A DNA stretch of 64,000 nt from Bacteroides pyogenes_A (GCF_048595595.1 NZ_CP184347.1), one strand, 5' to 3'; counted from the first letter of the stretch, positions 52,520-61,648 are shown. Translations and numbers: made by a program. Notes: generated from the sequence alone by a model not told the origin.

Positions 52520-52965
52520 GCAGATACTGATGCAAACGCAGGGGCAGGCGCAAATGTAGTTGCAGGCGCAAGCGTAACACAAATGTAAACGCAAAACGTA
52601 AACACAATTGCAAGTGATGTAACGCAAGCACAAACACAAATAGCTGCAAGCGCAAGCGTAACGCAAATGTAAACACAGGCGCAGTTGCAGGCACAAACGG
52701 ATTTGCAAGCACAAATGCAAACCCGGTTGCAGGCGAAAGTGCAGCGCAAACATAACGCAAACGCAAATGTAAACGCAAATACAAACGCAAATGCAAACGC
52801 AAATGCAAGCGCAAATGCAAATGCAAACGCAAATGCAAACGCAAATGCAAGCGTAAATGCAAACGCAAATGCAAATGTAACCACAAACGTAGTTGCAAAC
52901 ATAACACAAACACAAGTGTAACCACAAACACAACACAAACACAGTAGCAAACACAAACAATCGGT
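52520..52965. repeat. hexanucleotide GCAAAY-type repeat tract
   Basis: Roughly 70 units of 6 bp of the form GCAAAY/GCAAGY with interspersed variants (ACAAAC, GTAAAC), cleanest at 52750-52870. It lies between the HU-like and amidase genes. Because the unit lacks stops, long artificial ORFs appear in four frames. On the minus strand the tract reads as TTTGC iterated every 6 bp. Confidence 0.93.
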
Positions 52966-52988
52966 TAATCACTAATCATTCACCAATC

Positions 52989-53468
52989 ATGCGAATTATC
53001 AATTTGATTGTGGTGCATTGCAGCGCCACGAGGGAGGATCGTGCGCTCTCGCCGGAGGCTTTGGATGCGATGCACCGCCGCCGCGGATTCGCCGGAACAG
53101 GTTATCATTACTACATCCGCAGGGATGGAACGCTGCATCTCAGCCGTCCGCTCGAACGTATCGGGGCGCATGCGAAGGGCTTCAATGCGAACAGCGTCGG
53201 TATCTGCTATGAAGGCGGTCTGGACTGCCGGGGACGCCCGGCAGACACGCGGACTGCCGCACAGCGGACCGCGCTCCGGAGACTGATTGGGCAGCTGCAA
53301 GAAGCGTTTCCCGGCTGCCGGGTGTGCGGACACCGCGACCTCAGTCCCGACCGCAACGGAAACGGTGTGATAGAGCCGGGAGAATGGACTAAAGGCTGTC
53401 CGTGTTTCGATGCGGAAAAGGAGTATGGCGAAAACGTGCCGGAGGCACAGAGTAAAACAACCATTTAA
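52989..53468 (+). CDS. N-acetylmuramoyl-L-alanine amidase (T7 lysozyme-like)
   Basis: 159 residues. Amidase_2 zinc enzyme that cleaves the bond between muramic acid and the stem peptide. Zinc and catalytic residues are in IVVHCSATRED (first His), YHYYIRRDGTLH (Tyr), GAHAKGFNANSVGICYEGG and VCGHRDLSPDRNGNG (His), with KGCPCFDA at the end. It has no signal peptide, so it would need phage-type release or another export route. The smalltalk peptide follows 21 bp later; this pairing is frequent in Bacteroides. Confidence 0.95.
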   Translation: MRIINLIVVHCSATREDRALSPEALDAMHRRRGFAGTGYHYYIRRDGTLHLSRPLERIGAHAKGFNANSVGICYEGGLDCRGRPADTRTAAQRTALRRLIGQLQEAFPGCRVCGHRDLSPDRNGNGVIEPGEWTKGCPCFDAEKEYGENVPEAQSKTTI

Positions 53469-53489
53469 AGAACGGAAAGGAGGTAAATT

Positions 53490-53591
53490 ATGGCAATGAA
53501 GAAATCAGTATGGGATACGATCCTGAAGGTGATCATCGCAGTGGCTTCGGCCGTAGCAGGCGTTTTGGGCGCTAATGCGATGAATCTGTAA
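53490..53591 (+). CDS. smalltalk-type mini-protein, 33 residues
   Basis: ATG 53490 (second ATG 53496) to TAA 53589-53591. The sequence KKSVWDTILKVIIAVASAVA followed by GVLGANAMNL matches the smalltalk family of tiny Bacteroidetes proteins encoded beside amidases: a short basic head and one hydrophobic helix. A strong Shine-Dalgarno (GGAAAGGAGG), rare in this genome, precedes it and supports translation. A holin-like or amidase-release role is attractive but unproven. Confidence 0.85.
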   Translation: MAMKKSVWDTILKVIIAVASAVAGVLGANAMNL

Positions 53592-53609
53592 AGAGCGAGA
53601 AGCTTGGTT

Positions 53610-53662
53610 GATCCCCGCCGTCGATAAGATCGTGCGCGCCGGTCCGTACGATGGCGGGGATC
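53610..53662. terminator. strong hairpin downstream of the smalltalk gene
   Basis: GATCCCCGCCGTCG (53610-53623) pairs with CGATGGCGGGGATC (53649-53662), 14 bp with one wobble, loop 25 nt. There is no U tract after it, so it may act as an attenuator or mRNA-end stabiliser rather than a simple terminator. Confidence 0.6.
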
Positions 53663-53704
53663 TGTAAAATTATCGAGTCAAACACACACAGCATAAACAC
53701 AATG

Positions 53705-54427
53705 ATGAAACGAGTTTTATTTTTATTACTGGCCGCGCTCTTTGCGCTGAAGTTGCAGGCGCAGACCGATCTGAATTGCGGGATTTCGTATGAGTACGCG
53801 GTCCCTGTTACTTTCTCTTCGGGGAAAACGACATTTACAGACATACGCGATACGAGAGTGGGGCCGCCTTATTATGCTCCGTACCGTTATGTTCCGAGAG
53901 CTGACACATATATTCCGAGCAATGACACGGCTTATACCTATACGCAGGGCAGGGCTGTTTATTACAGGATGGAGCTGCCCGTTGCAGGAGATGTGATTAT
54001 TCATAACTGGAATTCATATCGGATGGGATTCAGTTCTATATTTTTGGTAAGGCCTGTCAAACCGGGTGAAACGAAAGATTGGGGAGAAGGCATCTACTCC
54101 TGCAAGCGGGTAGCGACTTTCGAGCCGGGAGACTTCCTGTCGCCCGATTTTAACCCGATAGAGCTTGGCATGCCCAACAACTCTTCGTTGGGGCTTGCTT
54201 ATCTGCATGTGAGGAATCTGCCTGCCGGAACTTATTATATCGTTTCCGCAGGGTATAAGTACATGAATGGGTCCGTGCCTGACGGGCAATTGGGAACCAC
54301 TGTCATAGTCGGTAAATGTTCCGATGTTCCCGATGAGCCGGATATAAAACCCGAAGAACCGAACAACTGCCCTATACAATACCGCTATGACCGGTCGGGC
54401 AATCGAATCAAAACTATTAAACAATAA
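53705..54427 (+). CDS. secreted companion of the RHS protein with a C-terminal YD-like tag
   Basis: 240 residues (ATG 53702 is an equally good start). A signal peptide ends at LKLQAQ. The body is beta-rich (YRMELPVAGDVIIHNWNSYR, LAYLHVRNLPAGTYYIVSAG), a sandwich-like domain. The last ~20 residues, CPIQYRYDRSGNRIKTIKQ, reproduce the YxYDxxGNRI core of a YD repeat. The RHS gene starts 7 bp after its stop, so the two are co-transcribed and probably act together at the cell surface. Function unknown; docking to the RHS shell is a guess. Confidence 0.8.
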   Translation: MKRVLFLLLAALFALKLQAQTDLNCGISYEYAVPVTFSSGKTTFTDIRDTRVGPPYYAPYRYVPRADTYIPSNDTAYTYTQGRAVYYRMELPVAGDVIIHNWNSYRMGFSSIFLVRPVKPGETKDWGEGIYSCKRVATFEPGDFLSPDFNPIELGMPNNSSLGLAYLHVRNLPAGTYYIVSAGYKYMNGSVPDGQLGTTVIVGKCSDVPDEPDIKPEEPNNCPIQYRYDRSGNRIKTIKQ

Positions 54428-54434
54428 CACTGAT

Positions 54435-57400
54435 ATGAAAAATATGACACGGAAATTAATTGCTTTGGGAATTGCTTTTTCAATGGCTCTTTCTGCAAGC
54501 TCACAAGAAACGGCCATGCAGGGAGAAAACCACATGGCACATGATGTAGGCGAAATTCCTGTTCGATATGCTCTTACTCCGGCAGGTGCCGTCACCTATC
54601 AGGTGTCGGTGGATATTCATCCCGATCCTGAGGAGTTTCATCCTCATTTGTCATTCGACTACAACAGCCGCCAGCCTGAAAGCGCAATGGGGTACGGATG
54701 GAATATCGGAGGACTGTCCGGCATCACCCATGTTGCAGGAACGATTTATTACGACGGAAAGTCGTCTCCTCTGTCGTTGAGCGAAGATAAGCTGATGCTG
54801 GACGGCGTGCGTCTGATAAAGACCGGCGCGGATAGCTGGCAGAGCGAACAGGGATTTGTGAAAGTGAGCCGGCAGGCGGACGGCACATTGGCAGTCCGTT
54901 ATCCCGACGGAAGCACCGCGAAGTTCGAAGCCTCCCCGAAAGCTCCTTTCAGCTATGTGATGACTTTGCATACTAACCGCAAGGGGCGTACTGTGAAGTA
55001 TATCTATACACAGGCAGACAATCTGCCTTACATCCGTACCATTTTGTATGGAGAAACCGGAGGAGTCTACAACGATTCGATTGTATTCACCTACCGTAGC
55101 GTGAATGACAACATGACCCGTTATGCAGATGGAAAACCTTTGAAACGCAGTCGGTTGCTGGAGAAGGTGGAGTCGTTCCATAAAGGGAAACTGTGGCGCC
55201 GCTATCTGATTTCTTATCAGCAGCGAGGGGTGTATCTGCCGGTGCGGCTGGAGTGTGAGACGGAAACCGGCAAGCTCAATCCCCTGCGATTCGAATATGG
55301 CGACGAACGGACTATCGAGTTTCTTGGGGGGAGGAGCCTTTATTTGACTAACTATTTTCGTAATTCCGTTCAGGGAGCAAACTCGCACAAATCTCTTGTT
55401 TTGTCGCGTGGCAAGTTCAGTCGCGATTCGAAAAGCGACGGTTTGATTTCGTATCCCGCGCTCGGTGAAACTGCCGAGGACCAACGATTGCTGGTGTACA
55501 AGGACTTGTCGGAGCTGGTGGTTTCTCCCGTTGTGTTTACAGCCGGAAGAGGCTTTAAGCAACTGGAAGCGATAGACGTGAACGGAGACGGCTTGGAGGA
55601 GCCCGTAAGGGTGAATTATTATGATGGCAGGCTGGTAGCCTCTGTCTATACGAACGATGTCGACCCCGCACGTTATTCGGAATACGTATATCTGGAGGGG
55701 AGCGGATATGTGCATGAGCGGCAGATGCTGACCGGCGACTTCGATGGAGACGGGAAAATAGAGTTGCTGGCCATATCCAGTTGCCGCGACCCGAAAAAAA
55801 AGAAATATCCGTCACGCGCTTTATTGGTAGATCTGGATAAGCGCAAAACTATTTACGACGGGGCTTGTTTCGATTTTACATTGTACCAAACGGACAACAG
55901 GGCCTTGTATGGAGACCGGCTGATGGCCATGGACTACAACGGCGACGGTAAAACGGACATTTGTCTGATCAACATAAACGGTCTTTATGTATATGAGTTC
56001 ACCGGAAGCGGGTTCAAGCAACTGGCATATTCGAACGCCATCAACATTATGTACTTCAATTTTGAAAGCCCCGGCATCAAAGACAGGGAGCTGATGGTGG
56101 CGGACATGAACGGCGACGGGAATATGGATATTGTTCTGGGGCCCCGGCGCATACATTGCAAGGAAGGCTTCAAGCACTTGGGAGACGGGATTTGTCGCGG
56201 TGCGTGCAATGATGAAAGCCATCTGAGGAGTACCAGCGCAAGCGGATACAAGCACTATGTGCATTCCTATTCCGGCCACGAGTGTCTGGTTGATCCAAGC
56301 GTAAGGCAGCATGATTTGGTCGTATTCGATTGGAACGTGGAAAACGGGAAACAGTGGAAGTTTCTGATATCTACCGGAAACTCTTCTTACACTCCTTCCA
56401 ATCCCGGATTCAAGGTACATACGGAGGAATTGTTCTATTGCTTTCACGAGACGGTAGGGCTGAACTTTATGCTGGTGGACGTGGATAAGGACGGGCTGCC
56501 CGACCTGCTGCGCAACGTACGCGGGAAAATCTACCTCCATCTGAATGAGAACGGGAAAATAAGCCTGAATCATAACATACGCTCCATTTTGCAAATGGAT
56601 AATTTATCGGCACAATTTGCCGTGGCGAATGTCACTCAGGCCTACTATTGGTCGGGGAGCCTCATTTGTGTGGACAACGAGAAGCTTCATGCGTACAATT
56701 ATACGCACGATGAGTCGATAGGGCGTATGCTGCACAATCTTACCGATAGTTACGGAGTAACCTCGAGCCACTACTATGTGGATATAATGGAAACGTCCGA
56801 GAGTCGCTATGTGGGGCAACCGGATATGTCGCTGGGGTATCTCGACTATCCGTACGCGATAATGACTCCCCGCTTGTATGTGCCCGCATGGCAGAAAAAA
56901 ACGAAAGGAGGCACGCAGATTTCATGGGAATATTACAAGTATACCAATGCCGTGTTCCATCGCACGGGTTTGGGATTCTGCGGTTTCCGGAAGATCGAGG
57001 CGAAAGATGTGGTGAATAAACGTACGATGGCTTCTGTGTTCGACCCCGAACTCTTGGGCGCGGAGGTGAGAAAAGAGACTCCTGCCGACACCATTATACG
57101 CAGCTATGTATTGGAAAGATCGAAGAATGAGACAGTGATTCTGAAACTGCAGAAAGAAACGGTGAAGGATGCTCTCAACGGGACGAGAAAAATTATCGCA
57201 TATGAGCATAACGGGTATGGGCAAGTGACCGGCATGTCTACTGCATCTGGCGGCAATAAGATAGAAGCGAGATCGTACGGTTATCAGAATGTGGAAAATA
57301 GCGGGCTTTATCTGTTGGGACTGAAACGTTATGAGCAGACAAAGAGTTTTCGCAATGATTCGACCGTCACCCGCGAAACGAAAACAGACTACGACAGCCG

Positions 57401-60400
57401 GTATCTGCCTGTCCGCAAAACGCATTTTTTCAACGGGAATATCGTGTCGCAACAACTTTACGAGTATAACAACTGGATGCAACTGACCGCGACAAAGAAA
57501 CGTGCTTACGAATCGACGGGCTGGTTGTCGAAAGCGTTTGCCTATGACCGGGACGGACGCCTGATAAAAGAAACCGATGTCATGGGCTTGTCGTCCACCT
57601 ATGCTTACGACCCTGCAACCGGTCTTTTGCAAAGCAGTACCGATCATAAAGGACGAACGACCCGTCATGTGTACGATGCGTGGGGACGTCTTGTAGAAAC
57701 GCGCAATCCTGACGGGCATGTGAGGCATGTGTCTGCATCATGGAGCAAGGAAGGAGATCCGGGTTTGTACGTGATGACCGTTGTCGAAACGGGCAAACCT
57801 GTGACTAAAACGTATTACGACTTCCTTAAACGGGAAGTGCGCTCCTCGCAGCTCCGATTCGACGGACGTGAAATGAAAACGGATAAAATGTACAATCCCC
57901 GAACCGGCCTGCTTGAAAAAGAATCGTTGCCCGCTAAGGATGGCGCTCCTTCCCGGTGGAACATCCATGTGTACGACCGGTTCGGTCGCCGCACCTCTAC
58001 CCGCTATGCTTCGGGTAAAGTGGATTCTTGCGCTTACGGGGCCTTGACCGATACGATTATCGAGAATGGCATACGCCGCATCCGCAGGTATGATGTAACG
58101 GGTTTGATAACGCAAGTGACGGATGATGCGGGAAGTATCTCCTATTATTACCGCCCCGACAGGCAGCCTGTTACCGTAGTGGCTCCGGGAGATGTTCAAA
58201 CCCGCTTCTATTATGATAAGTACGGTCGTCGTACGGGGATTAAAGACCCCAGTGCGGGAATCCGGCAAACGGAGTATGATAAGAATGGGAATATCTGCAA
58301 AGAGACGGACGCCGACGGGCGTGAAATCAGGAAAGAGTACGACTGCTACGGCCGCCTCACGAAACAGATAACGCCTGATCTGACTACGGTTTATGCCTAT
58401 GACAATACGGAAAATCTGCTGCTTTCGGCAGTGTCTGACAACGGCAGCGCCGCGCGCAACACGTATGACGCGTATGGCAGGCTGAAAACACGGCGCGAAG
58501 AGGCTCCGGACGGCAAGTGGCTGCAAAAGACATACAGCTATACGGCCGACGGGCAAACTTCATCCATCGCCTACGTCTCGCAAAACGGCGCTTTGGCTAC
58601 AGAACTGCTGTCCTACCGCAACGGCTTTCTCACCGAGGTGCGTCTGGCGGACGGAACTCCGGTCTATCGCCATGACGAAGAAAATGCGTTGGGGCAACTG
58701 ACGAAACTCACTGTCGGATCGATGCGTCGCAGCTATGAATTCAACGAATGGGGGCTGCCTGTAAGGCGAAGCATTACCCGTGCGGACGGAACCCTGATGT
58801 TTGCTCATAGTTACCGCTTCAACGTCTCGAACAATAATCTTGAAAGCCGTAAGGATGAAACGAGAAGCCTGTCGGAGAGCTTCGGTTATGATGAGCTGAA
58901 CCGCTTGTCTGTATATGGCGACAAATCGGTGGTTTACGACAATCACGGCAATATCCTGCGTAAGGGAGATGCGGGCGAACTGGTCTACACCGACCCCAAC
59001 CGTCCTTATGCCGTTACAGGCCTTAATCCGGTGCAAGACAATCCGGTGAAGTCCGGTCTCGACATCGCGTATATTGCCGGTGATCGTCCCTCCGTCATCA
59101 CTCAGGGTGCGAAGAAAGCGGCGCTGACGTATAATGCCGGGCACGAGCGTGTACGCATGCAGTATGCTGTGAATGATTTGACCCGGTTGACACGCTATTA
59201 TCTGGGGGGTAACTATGAATTTGATGAAACTGTTGGCGGATTCAAAGAAAAGCTATATCTTGGCGGAGGATATTACAATGCTCCTGCGGTATTGTTGAAA
59301 GAAGGAGGCAACTCGTCTGTTTACTTTGTTCATCGTGACTACTTGGGAAGTATCTTGCAGGTAGCCGATACTCAAGGAAATGTGGTGGAAGAGAATAGCT
59401 TCGATGCATGGGGAAGTTTGCGCAACCCGATGAATCAGGCGATCTACACACAGGGCGAAGAACCCGAACTGTTGTTGGGCCGCGGATATACAGGGCATGA
59501 GCATCTGCCGTTCTTTGGATTGATTAATATGAATGCCCGTCTGTATGACCCGTTGTTAGGCCGTTTTCTTTGTCCTGACCCGTATGTGCAGTTTCCTGAC
59601 TTTATGCAGTCTTTCAACCGGTACAGCTATTGTATGAATAGTCCGCTGTGCTATGTGGATGAGAGCGGGGAGTTTCTCTTAGGTTATACATTCGGTTTCT
59701 TCAGAGGGCTGTTCACCGGCAAGAACCCGTTTAAGACAGGCTGGCAAGGCGGAGTGAATGAAGTAAAGATTTGGGGCGGCTTGTTCACCACAGACATGAG
59801 AAAAAACTTTTTGGGTCAAGCATGGGAAATGCTTTCTCGGTTCACCTGGCAGAGTCCGCAAACCTTTTTCGGATTAGCCTTTTCCACATTTTCCAATTGG
59901 GCCGGTCAGGTGGATGATGTTGATTACTGGGGCGGTGCTACGGTGTTAAGGGGAAACAATTGGAATTCTGGCGCAGTGACTTTAGGCAGCTATATCATTG
60001 GTAACAGAAATATTGAGGCAGACCCTAACAACTATCTCTTTCAGCATGAGTACGGACACTATTTGCAAAGTCAGGAGATGGGGTTGGCATATATCCCTAC
60101 CGTGGGAATTCCGAGCTTAAAAAGCGCTGCCAAATCAAGAGATCATAGCTTTCAGAAGTTTGAGCAGGATGCAAATCGAAGGGCTTTCAATTATTTCAAT
60201 GATCCGAAGAATAAGATAGATGGGTTTTATACATCGCAAGAGAGATATGATAAGTATAATGAGAATAAATCTTATGAAAATAGGACTGCCAAGGGATGGA
60301 ACTTTTTTGAGAATCCGTTGGATGTAAATGGTATTGGACACGAAAGTAGGGGGGGATATTACGATTACAAATTATCCGGTGCTATACACTCCCCCAATAT

Positions 60401-60431
60401 GACATTGCGGATGTTTTGGCTGAAATATTGA
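54435..60431 (+). CDS. secreted RHS/YD-repeat polymorphic toxin with HEYGH tip
   Basis: 1998 residues from ATG 54435 (alternative 54444). A signal peptide ends near LSASSQ. The N-terminal ~850 residues are SpvB/TcaC-like with FG-GAP/VCBS-type Asp-rich loops (DVNGDGLEEPV, DFDGDGKIELL, DYNGDGKTDICL, DMNGDGNMDIVL). YD repeats run from about 950 to 1650 (YDPATGLLQSSTDHKGRTTR, YDKNGNICKETDADG). The RHS core (RGYTGHEHLPFFGL, NARLYDPLLGRFLCPDPYVQ) lies near 1690-1725. The ~270-residue tip carries HEYGHYLQSQEMG (His ~1871 and ~1875), a zinc-metalloprotease-like motif. Its final ~24 codons recur in each downstream unit. The first lipoprotein gene starts 23 bp after its stop. Confidence 0.93.
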   Translation: MKNMTRKLIALGIAFSMALSASSQETAMQGENHMAHDVGEIPVRYALTPAGAVTYQVSVDIHPDPEEFHPHLSFDYNSRQPESAMGYGWNIGGLSGITHVAGTIYYDGKSSPLSLSEDKLMLDGVRLIKTGADSWQSEQGFVKVSRQADGTLAVRYPDGSTAKFEASPKAPFSYVMTLHTNRKGRTVKYIYTQADNLPYIRTILYGETGGVYNDSIVFTYRSVNDNMTRYADGKPLKRSRLLEKVESFHKGKLWRRYLISYQQRGVYLPVRLECETETGKLNPLRFEYGDERTIEFLGGRSLYLTNYFRNSVQGANSHKSLVLSRGKFSRDSKSDGLISYPALGETAEDQRLLVYKDLSELVVSPVVFTAGRGFKQLEAIDVNGDGLEEPVRVNYYDGRLVASVYTNDVDPARYSEYVYLEGSGYVHERQMLTGDFDGDGKIELLAISSCRDPKKKKYPSRALLVDLDKRKTIYDGACFDFTLYQTDNRALYGDRLMAMDYNGDGKTDICLININGLYVYEFTGSGFKQLAYSNAINIMYFNFESPGIKDRELMVADMNGDGNMDIVLGPRRIHCKEGFKHLGDGICRGACNDESHLRSTSASGYKHYVHSYSGHECLVDPSVRQHDLVVFDWNVENGKQWKFLISTGNSSYTPSNPGFKVHTEELFYCFHETVGLNFMLVDVDKDGLPDLLRNVRGKIYLHLNENGKISLNHNIRSILQMDNLSAQFAVANVTQAYYWSGSLICVDNEKLHAYNYTHDESIGRMLHNLTDSYGVTSSHYYVDIMETSESRYVGQPDMSLGYLDYPYAIMTPRLYVPAWQKKTKGGTQISWEYYKYTNAVFHRTGLGFCGFRKIEAKDVVNKRTMASVFDPELLGAEVRKETPADTIIRSYVLERSKNETVILKLQKETVKDALNGTRKIIAYEHNGYGQVTGMSTASGGNKIEARSYGYQNVENSGLYLLGLKRYEQTKSFRNDSTVTRETKTDYDSRYLPVRKTHFFNGNIVSQQLYEYNNWMQLTATKKRAYESTGWLSKAFAYDRDGRLIKETDVMGLSSTYAYDPATGLLQSSTDHKGRTTRHVYDAWGRLVETRNPDGHVRHVSASWSKEGDPGLYVMTVVETGKPVTKTYYDFLKREVRSSQLRFDGREMKTDKMYNPRTGLLEKESLPAKDGAPSRWNIHVYDRFGRRTSTRYASGKVDSCAYGALTDTIIENGIRRIRRYDVTGLITQVTDDAGSISYYYRPDRQPVTVVAPGDVQTRFYYDKYGRRTGIKDPSAGIRQTEYDKNGNICKETDADGREIRKEYDCYGRLTKQITPDLTTVYAYDNTENLLLSAVSDNGSAARNTYDAYGRLKTRREEAPDGKWLQKTYSYTADGQTSSIAYVSQNGALATELLSYRNGFLTEVRLADGTPVYRHDEENALGQLTKLTVGSMRRSYEFNEWGLPVRRSITRADGTLMFAHSYRFNVSNNNLESRKDETRSLSESFGYDELNRLSVYGDKSVVYDNHGNILRKGDAGELVYTDPNRPYAVTGLNPVQDNPVKSGLDIAYIAGDRPSVITQGAKKAALTYNAGHERVRMQYAVNDLTRLTRYYLGGNYEFDETVGGFKEKLYLGGGYYNAPAVLLKEGGNSSVYFVHRDYLGSILQVADTQGNVVEENSFDAWGSLRNPMNQAIYTQGEEPELLLGRGYTGHEHLPFFGLINMNARLYDPLLGRFLCPDPYVQFPDFMQSFNRYSYCMNSPLCYVDESGEFLLGYTFGFFRGLFTGKNPFKTGWQGGVNEVKIWGGLFTTDMRKNFLGQAWEMLSRFTWQSPQTFFGLAFSTFSNWAGQVDDVDYWGGATVLRGNNWNSGAVTLGSYIIGNRNIEADPNNYLFQHEYGHYLQSQEMGLAYIPTVGIPSLKSAAKSRDHSFQKFEQDANRRAFNYFNDPKNKIDGFYTSQERYDKYNENKSYENRTAKGWNFFENPLDVNGIGHESRGGYYDYKLSGAIHSPNMTLRMFWLKY

Positions 60432-60454
60432 TGAATATAAAAAGAATGTGAATT

Positions 60455-60895
60455 ATGAAACGAATCAGAAACTTTGTACTGTTTTTTGTTGCTTTCACGC
60501 TGCTATACGCTTGCAGAAGGGAGGGGCATACTGTCATTACGATAGTCAATCATTCCGATCGAAGTATAGCTGTTCAGGAACGGTATCCCATCAATCCGGA
60601 ATCGGAATTCATTCCGCTTTTTCGGTGCGGAACCGGTGCAACTCGTATTTTGCCGGGTTCTCAGATGACTACTTCGTATTATGGAGGACCTCATGATTTA
60701 GGAGTTTGGGAAAGCCATTTTAAACGTAATAAATACCTTCTGTTTTTGATTATGGATTGGGACACTTATTGGGAATATCATTCCAAACCTTGTGACATCA
60801 TTCGTAAGTGTGTTCCCATTCTCCATGTGTATCGACTTACCTTGGAAGACTTGGAGCGAATGGATTGGAAGGTCGTTTATCCGCCGGTGGAATAG
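60455..60895 (+). CDS. small lipoprotein, candidate RHS immunity protein (copy 1)
   Basis: 146 residues. Signal peptide with lipobox TLLYAC (Cys20), so the mature protein is a membrane-anchored lipoprotein in the envelope. The middle (TIVNHSDRSIAVQERYPINP, FRCGTGATRILPG) is beta-rich; the C-terminal ~65 residues (WDTYWEYHSKPCDIIRKCVP, LHVYRLTLEDLERMDWKVVY) are shared by all five copies. It starts 23 bp after the RHS stop with no terminator between, so it is co-expressed with the toxin-like protein, the classic immunity position. Its protein is identical to copy 4. The family is not one I recognise. Confidence 0.85.
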   Translation: MKRIRNFVLFFVAFTLLYACRREGHTVITIVNHSDRSIAVQERYPINPESEFIPLFRCGTGATRILPGSQMTTSYYGGPHDLGVWESHFKRNKYLLFLIMDWDTYWEYHSKPCDIIRKCVPILHVYRLTLEDLERMDWKVVYPPVE

Positions 60896-60918
60896 GAGGC
60901 ACAGAATATTTACTCAGA

Positions 60919-60951
60919 GGAAGGAGGTGTAAAAGCCTTCTTCCCTTTTTT
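60919..60951 (+). terminator. terminator after lipoprotein copy 1
   Basis: GGAAGGAGG / CCTTCTTCC stem with one G-T wobble, loop 8 nt, then CTTTTTT. Confidence 0.85.
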
Positions 60952-60972
60952 ATAAGTCGGAAGGTGGAACTG

Positions 60973-60980
60973 TATCTTTG
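60973..60980 (+). promoter_or_regulatory. -7 element driving lipoprotein copy 2
   Basis: TATCTTTG, directly after the copy 1 terminator and about 180 bp before the copy 2 ATG; no consensus TTG at the right distance. The same element recurs at 61670, 62357 and 63059 for copies 3-5. Confidence 0.5.
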
Positions 60981-61157
60981 CATCGCTGATGTAGATGGTT
61001 GTTATACGCCTGATTGCAACCGGGCGCAATGGGAAAGGAGTTGCATTGCAATTTAGCTATTATTACGATTACAAATTATCCGGCGCTATACACTCTTCCA
61101 ATATGACATTGCGGATGTTTTGGTTAAAATATTGATGAATATAAAAAGAATGTAAAT

Positions 61158-61592
61158 ATGAAACGAATCAGAAACTTTGTACTGTTTTTTGTTGCTTTCA
61201 CGCTGTTATACGCTTGCAGAAGGGAGGGGCATTCTGACATTACGATAGTCAATCATTCCGATCGAAGTATATCTGTTCAGGAACAGTATCCCGGCAATGC
61301 GGAATTTGCTGTGCTGTTTCAGTGCGGAAACGGTGCAACTCGTATTTTGCCAGACTCTCAGCTTATTATTTCGAATGAAGATGGCCCTCATGGTTTAGGA
61401 GTTTGGGAAGGCTATTTTAAACGTAATAAATACCTTCAGTTTTTGATTATGGATTGTGACACTTATTGGGAATATCATTCCGAACCTTGCGATACCATTC
61501 ATAAATATGTTCCCATTCTCCATGTGTATCGACTTACCTTGGAAGACTTGGAGCGAATGGATTGGAAGGTCGTTTATCCGCCGGTGGAATAA
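61158..61592 (+). CDS. small lipoprotein, candidate immunity protein (copy 2)
   Basis: 144 residues. Leader and lipobox are as in copy 1. The middle differs: QYPGNAEFAVLFQCGNGATR, then DSQLIISNEDGPHGLGVWEG, two residues shorter overall. The C-terminal domain is nearly identical, with DTIHKYVP in place of DIIRKCVP. It is preceded by its own promoter element and a fossil RHS tip rather than an intact toxin, so it can be expressed independently of the RHS gene. Confidence 0.85.
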   Translation: MKRIRNFVLFFVAFTLLYACRREGHSDITIVNHSDRSISVQEQYPGNAEFAVLFQCGNGATRILPDSQLIISNEDGPHGLGVWEGYFKRNKYLQFLIMDCDTYWEYHSEPCDTIHKYVPILHVYRLTLEDLERMDWKVVYPPVE

Positions 61593-61615
61593 GAGGCACA
61601 GAATATTTACTCAGA

Positions 61616-61648
61616 GGAAGGAGGTGTAAAAGCCTTCTTCCCTTTTTT
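61616..61648 (+). terminator. terminator after lipoprotein copy 2
   Basis: Same hairpin as after copy 1 (GGAAGGAGG / CCTTCTTCC) followed by a T tract. Confidence 0.85.

Noticed and set aside
52685..52921. Plus-strand ORF encoding an Asn-Ala repeat
   Set aside because: It lies entirely within the hexamer repeat; no ribosome site, domain or conserved start.
51998..52972. Long minus-strand ORFs (up to 324 codons) over the HU-like gene and hexamer tract
   Set aside because: They translate to Cys/Ile, Phe/Ala or Leu/His/Arg dipeptide-like repeats, an artefact of a stop-free 6-bp repeat, and run antisense to a clear HU-like gene.
60808..61056. 82-codon ORF overlapping the lipoprotein 3' end, repeated in unit 2
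   Set aside because: It runs out of frame through the terminator hairpin and exists only because the unit is repeated.
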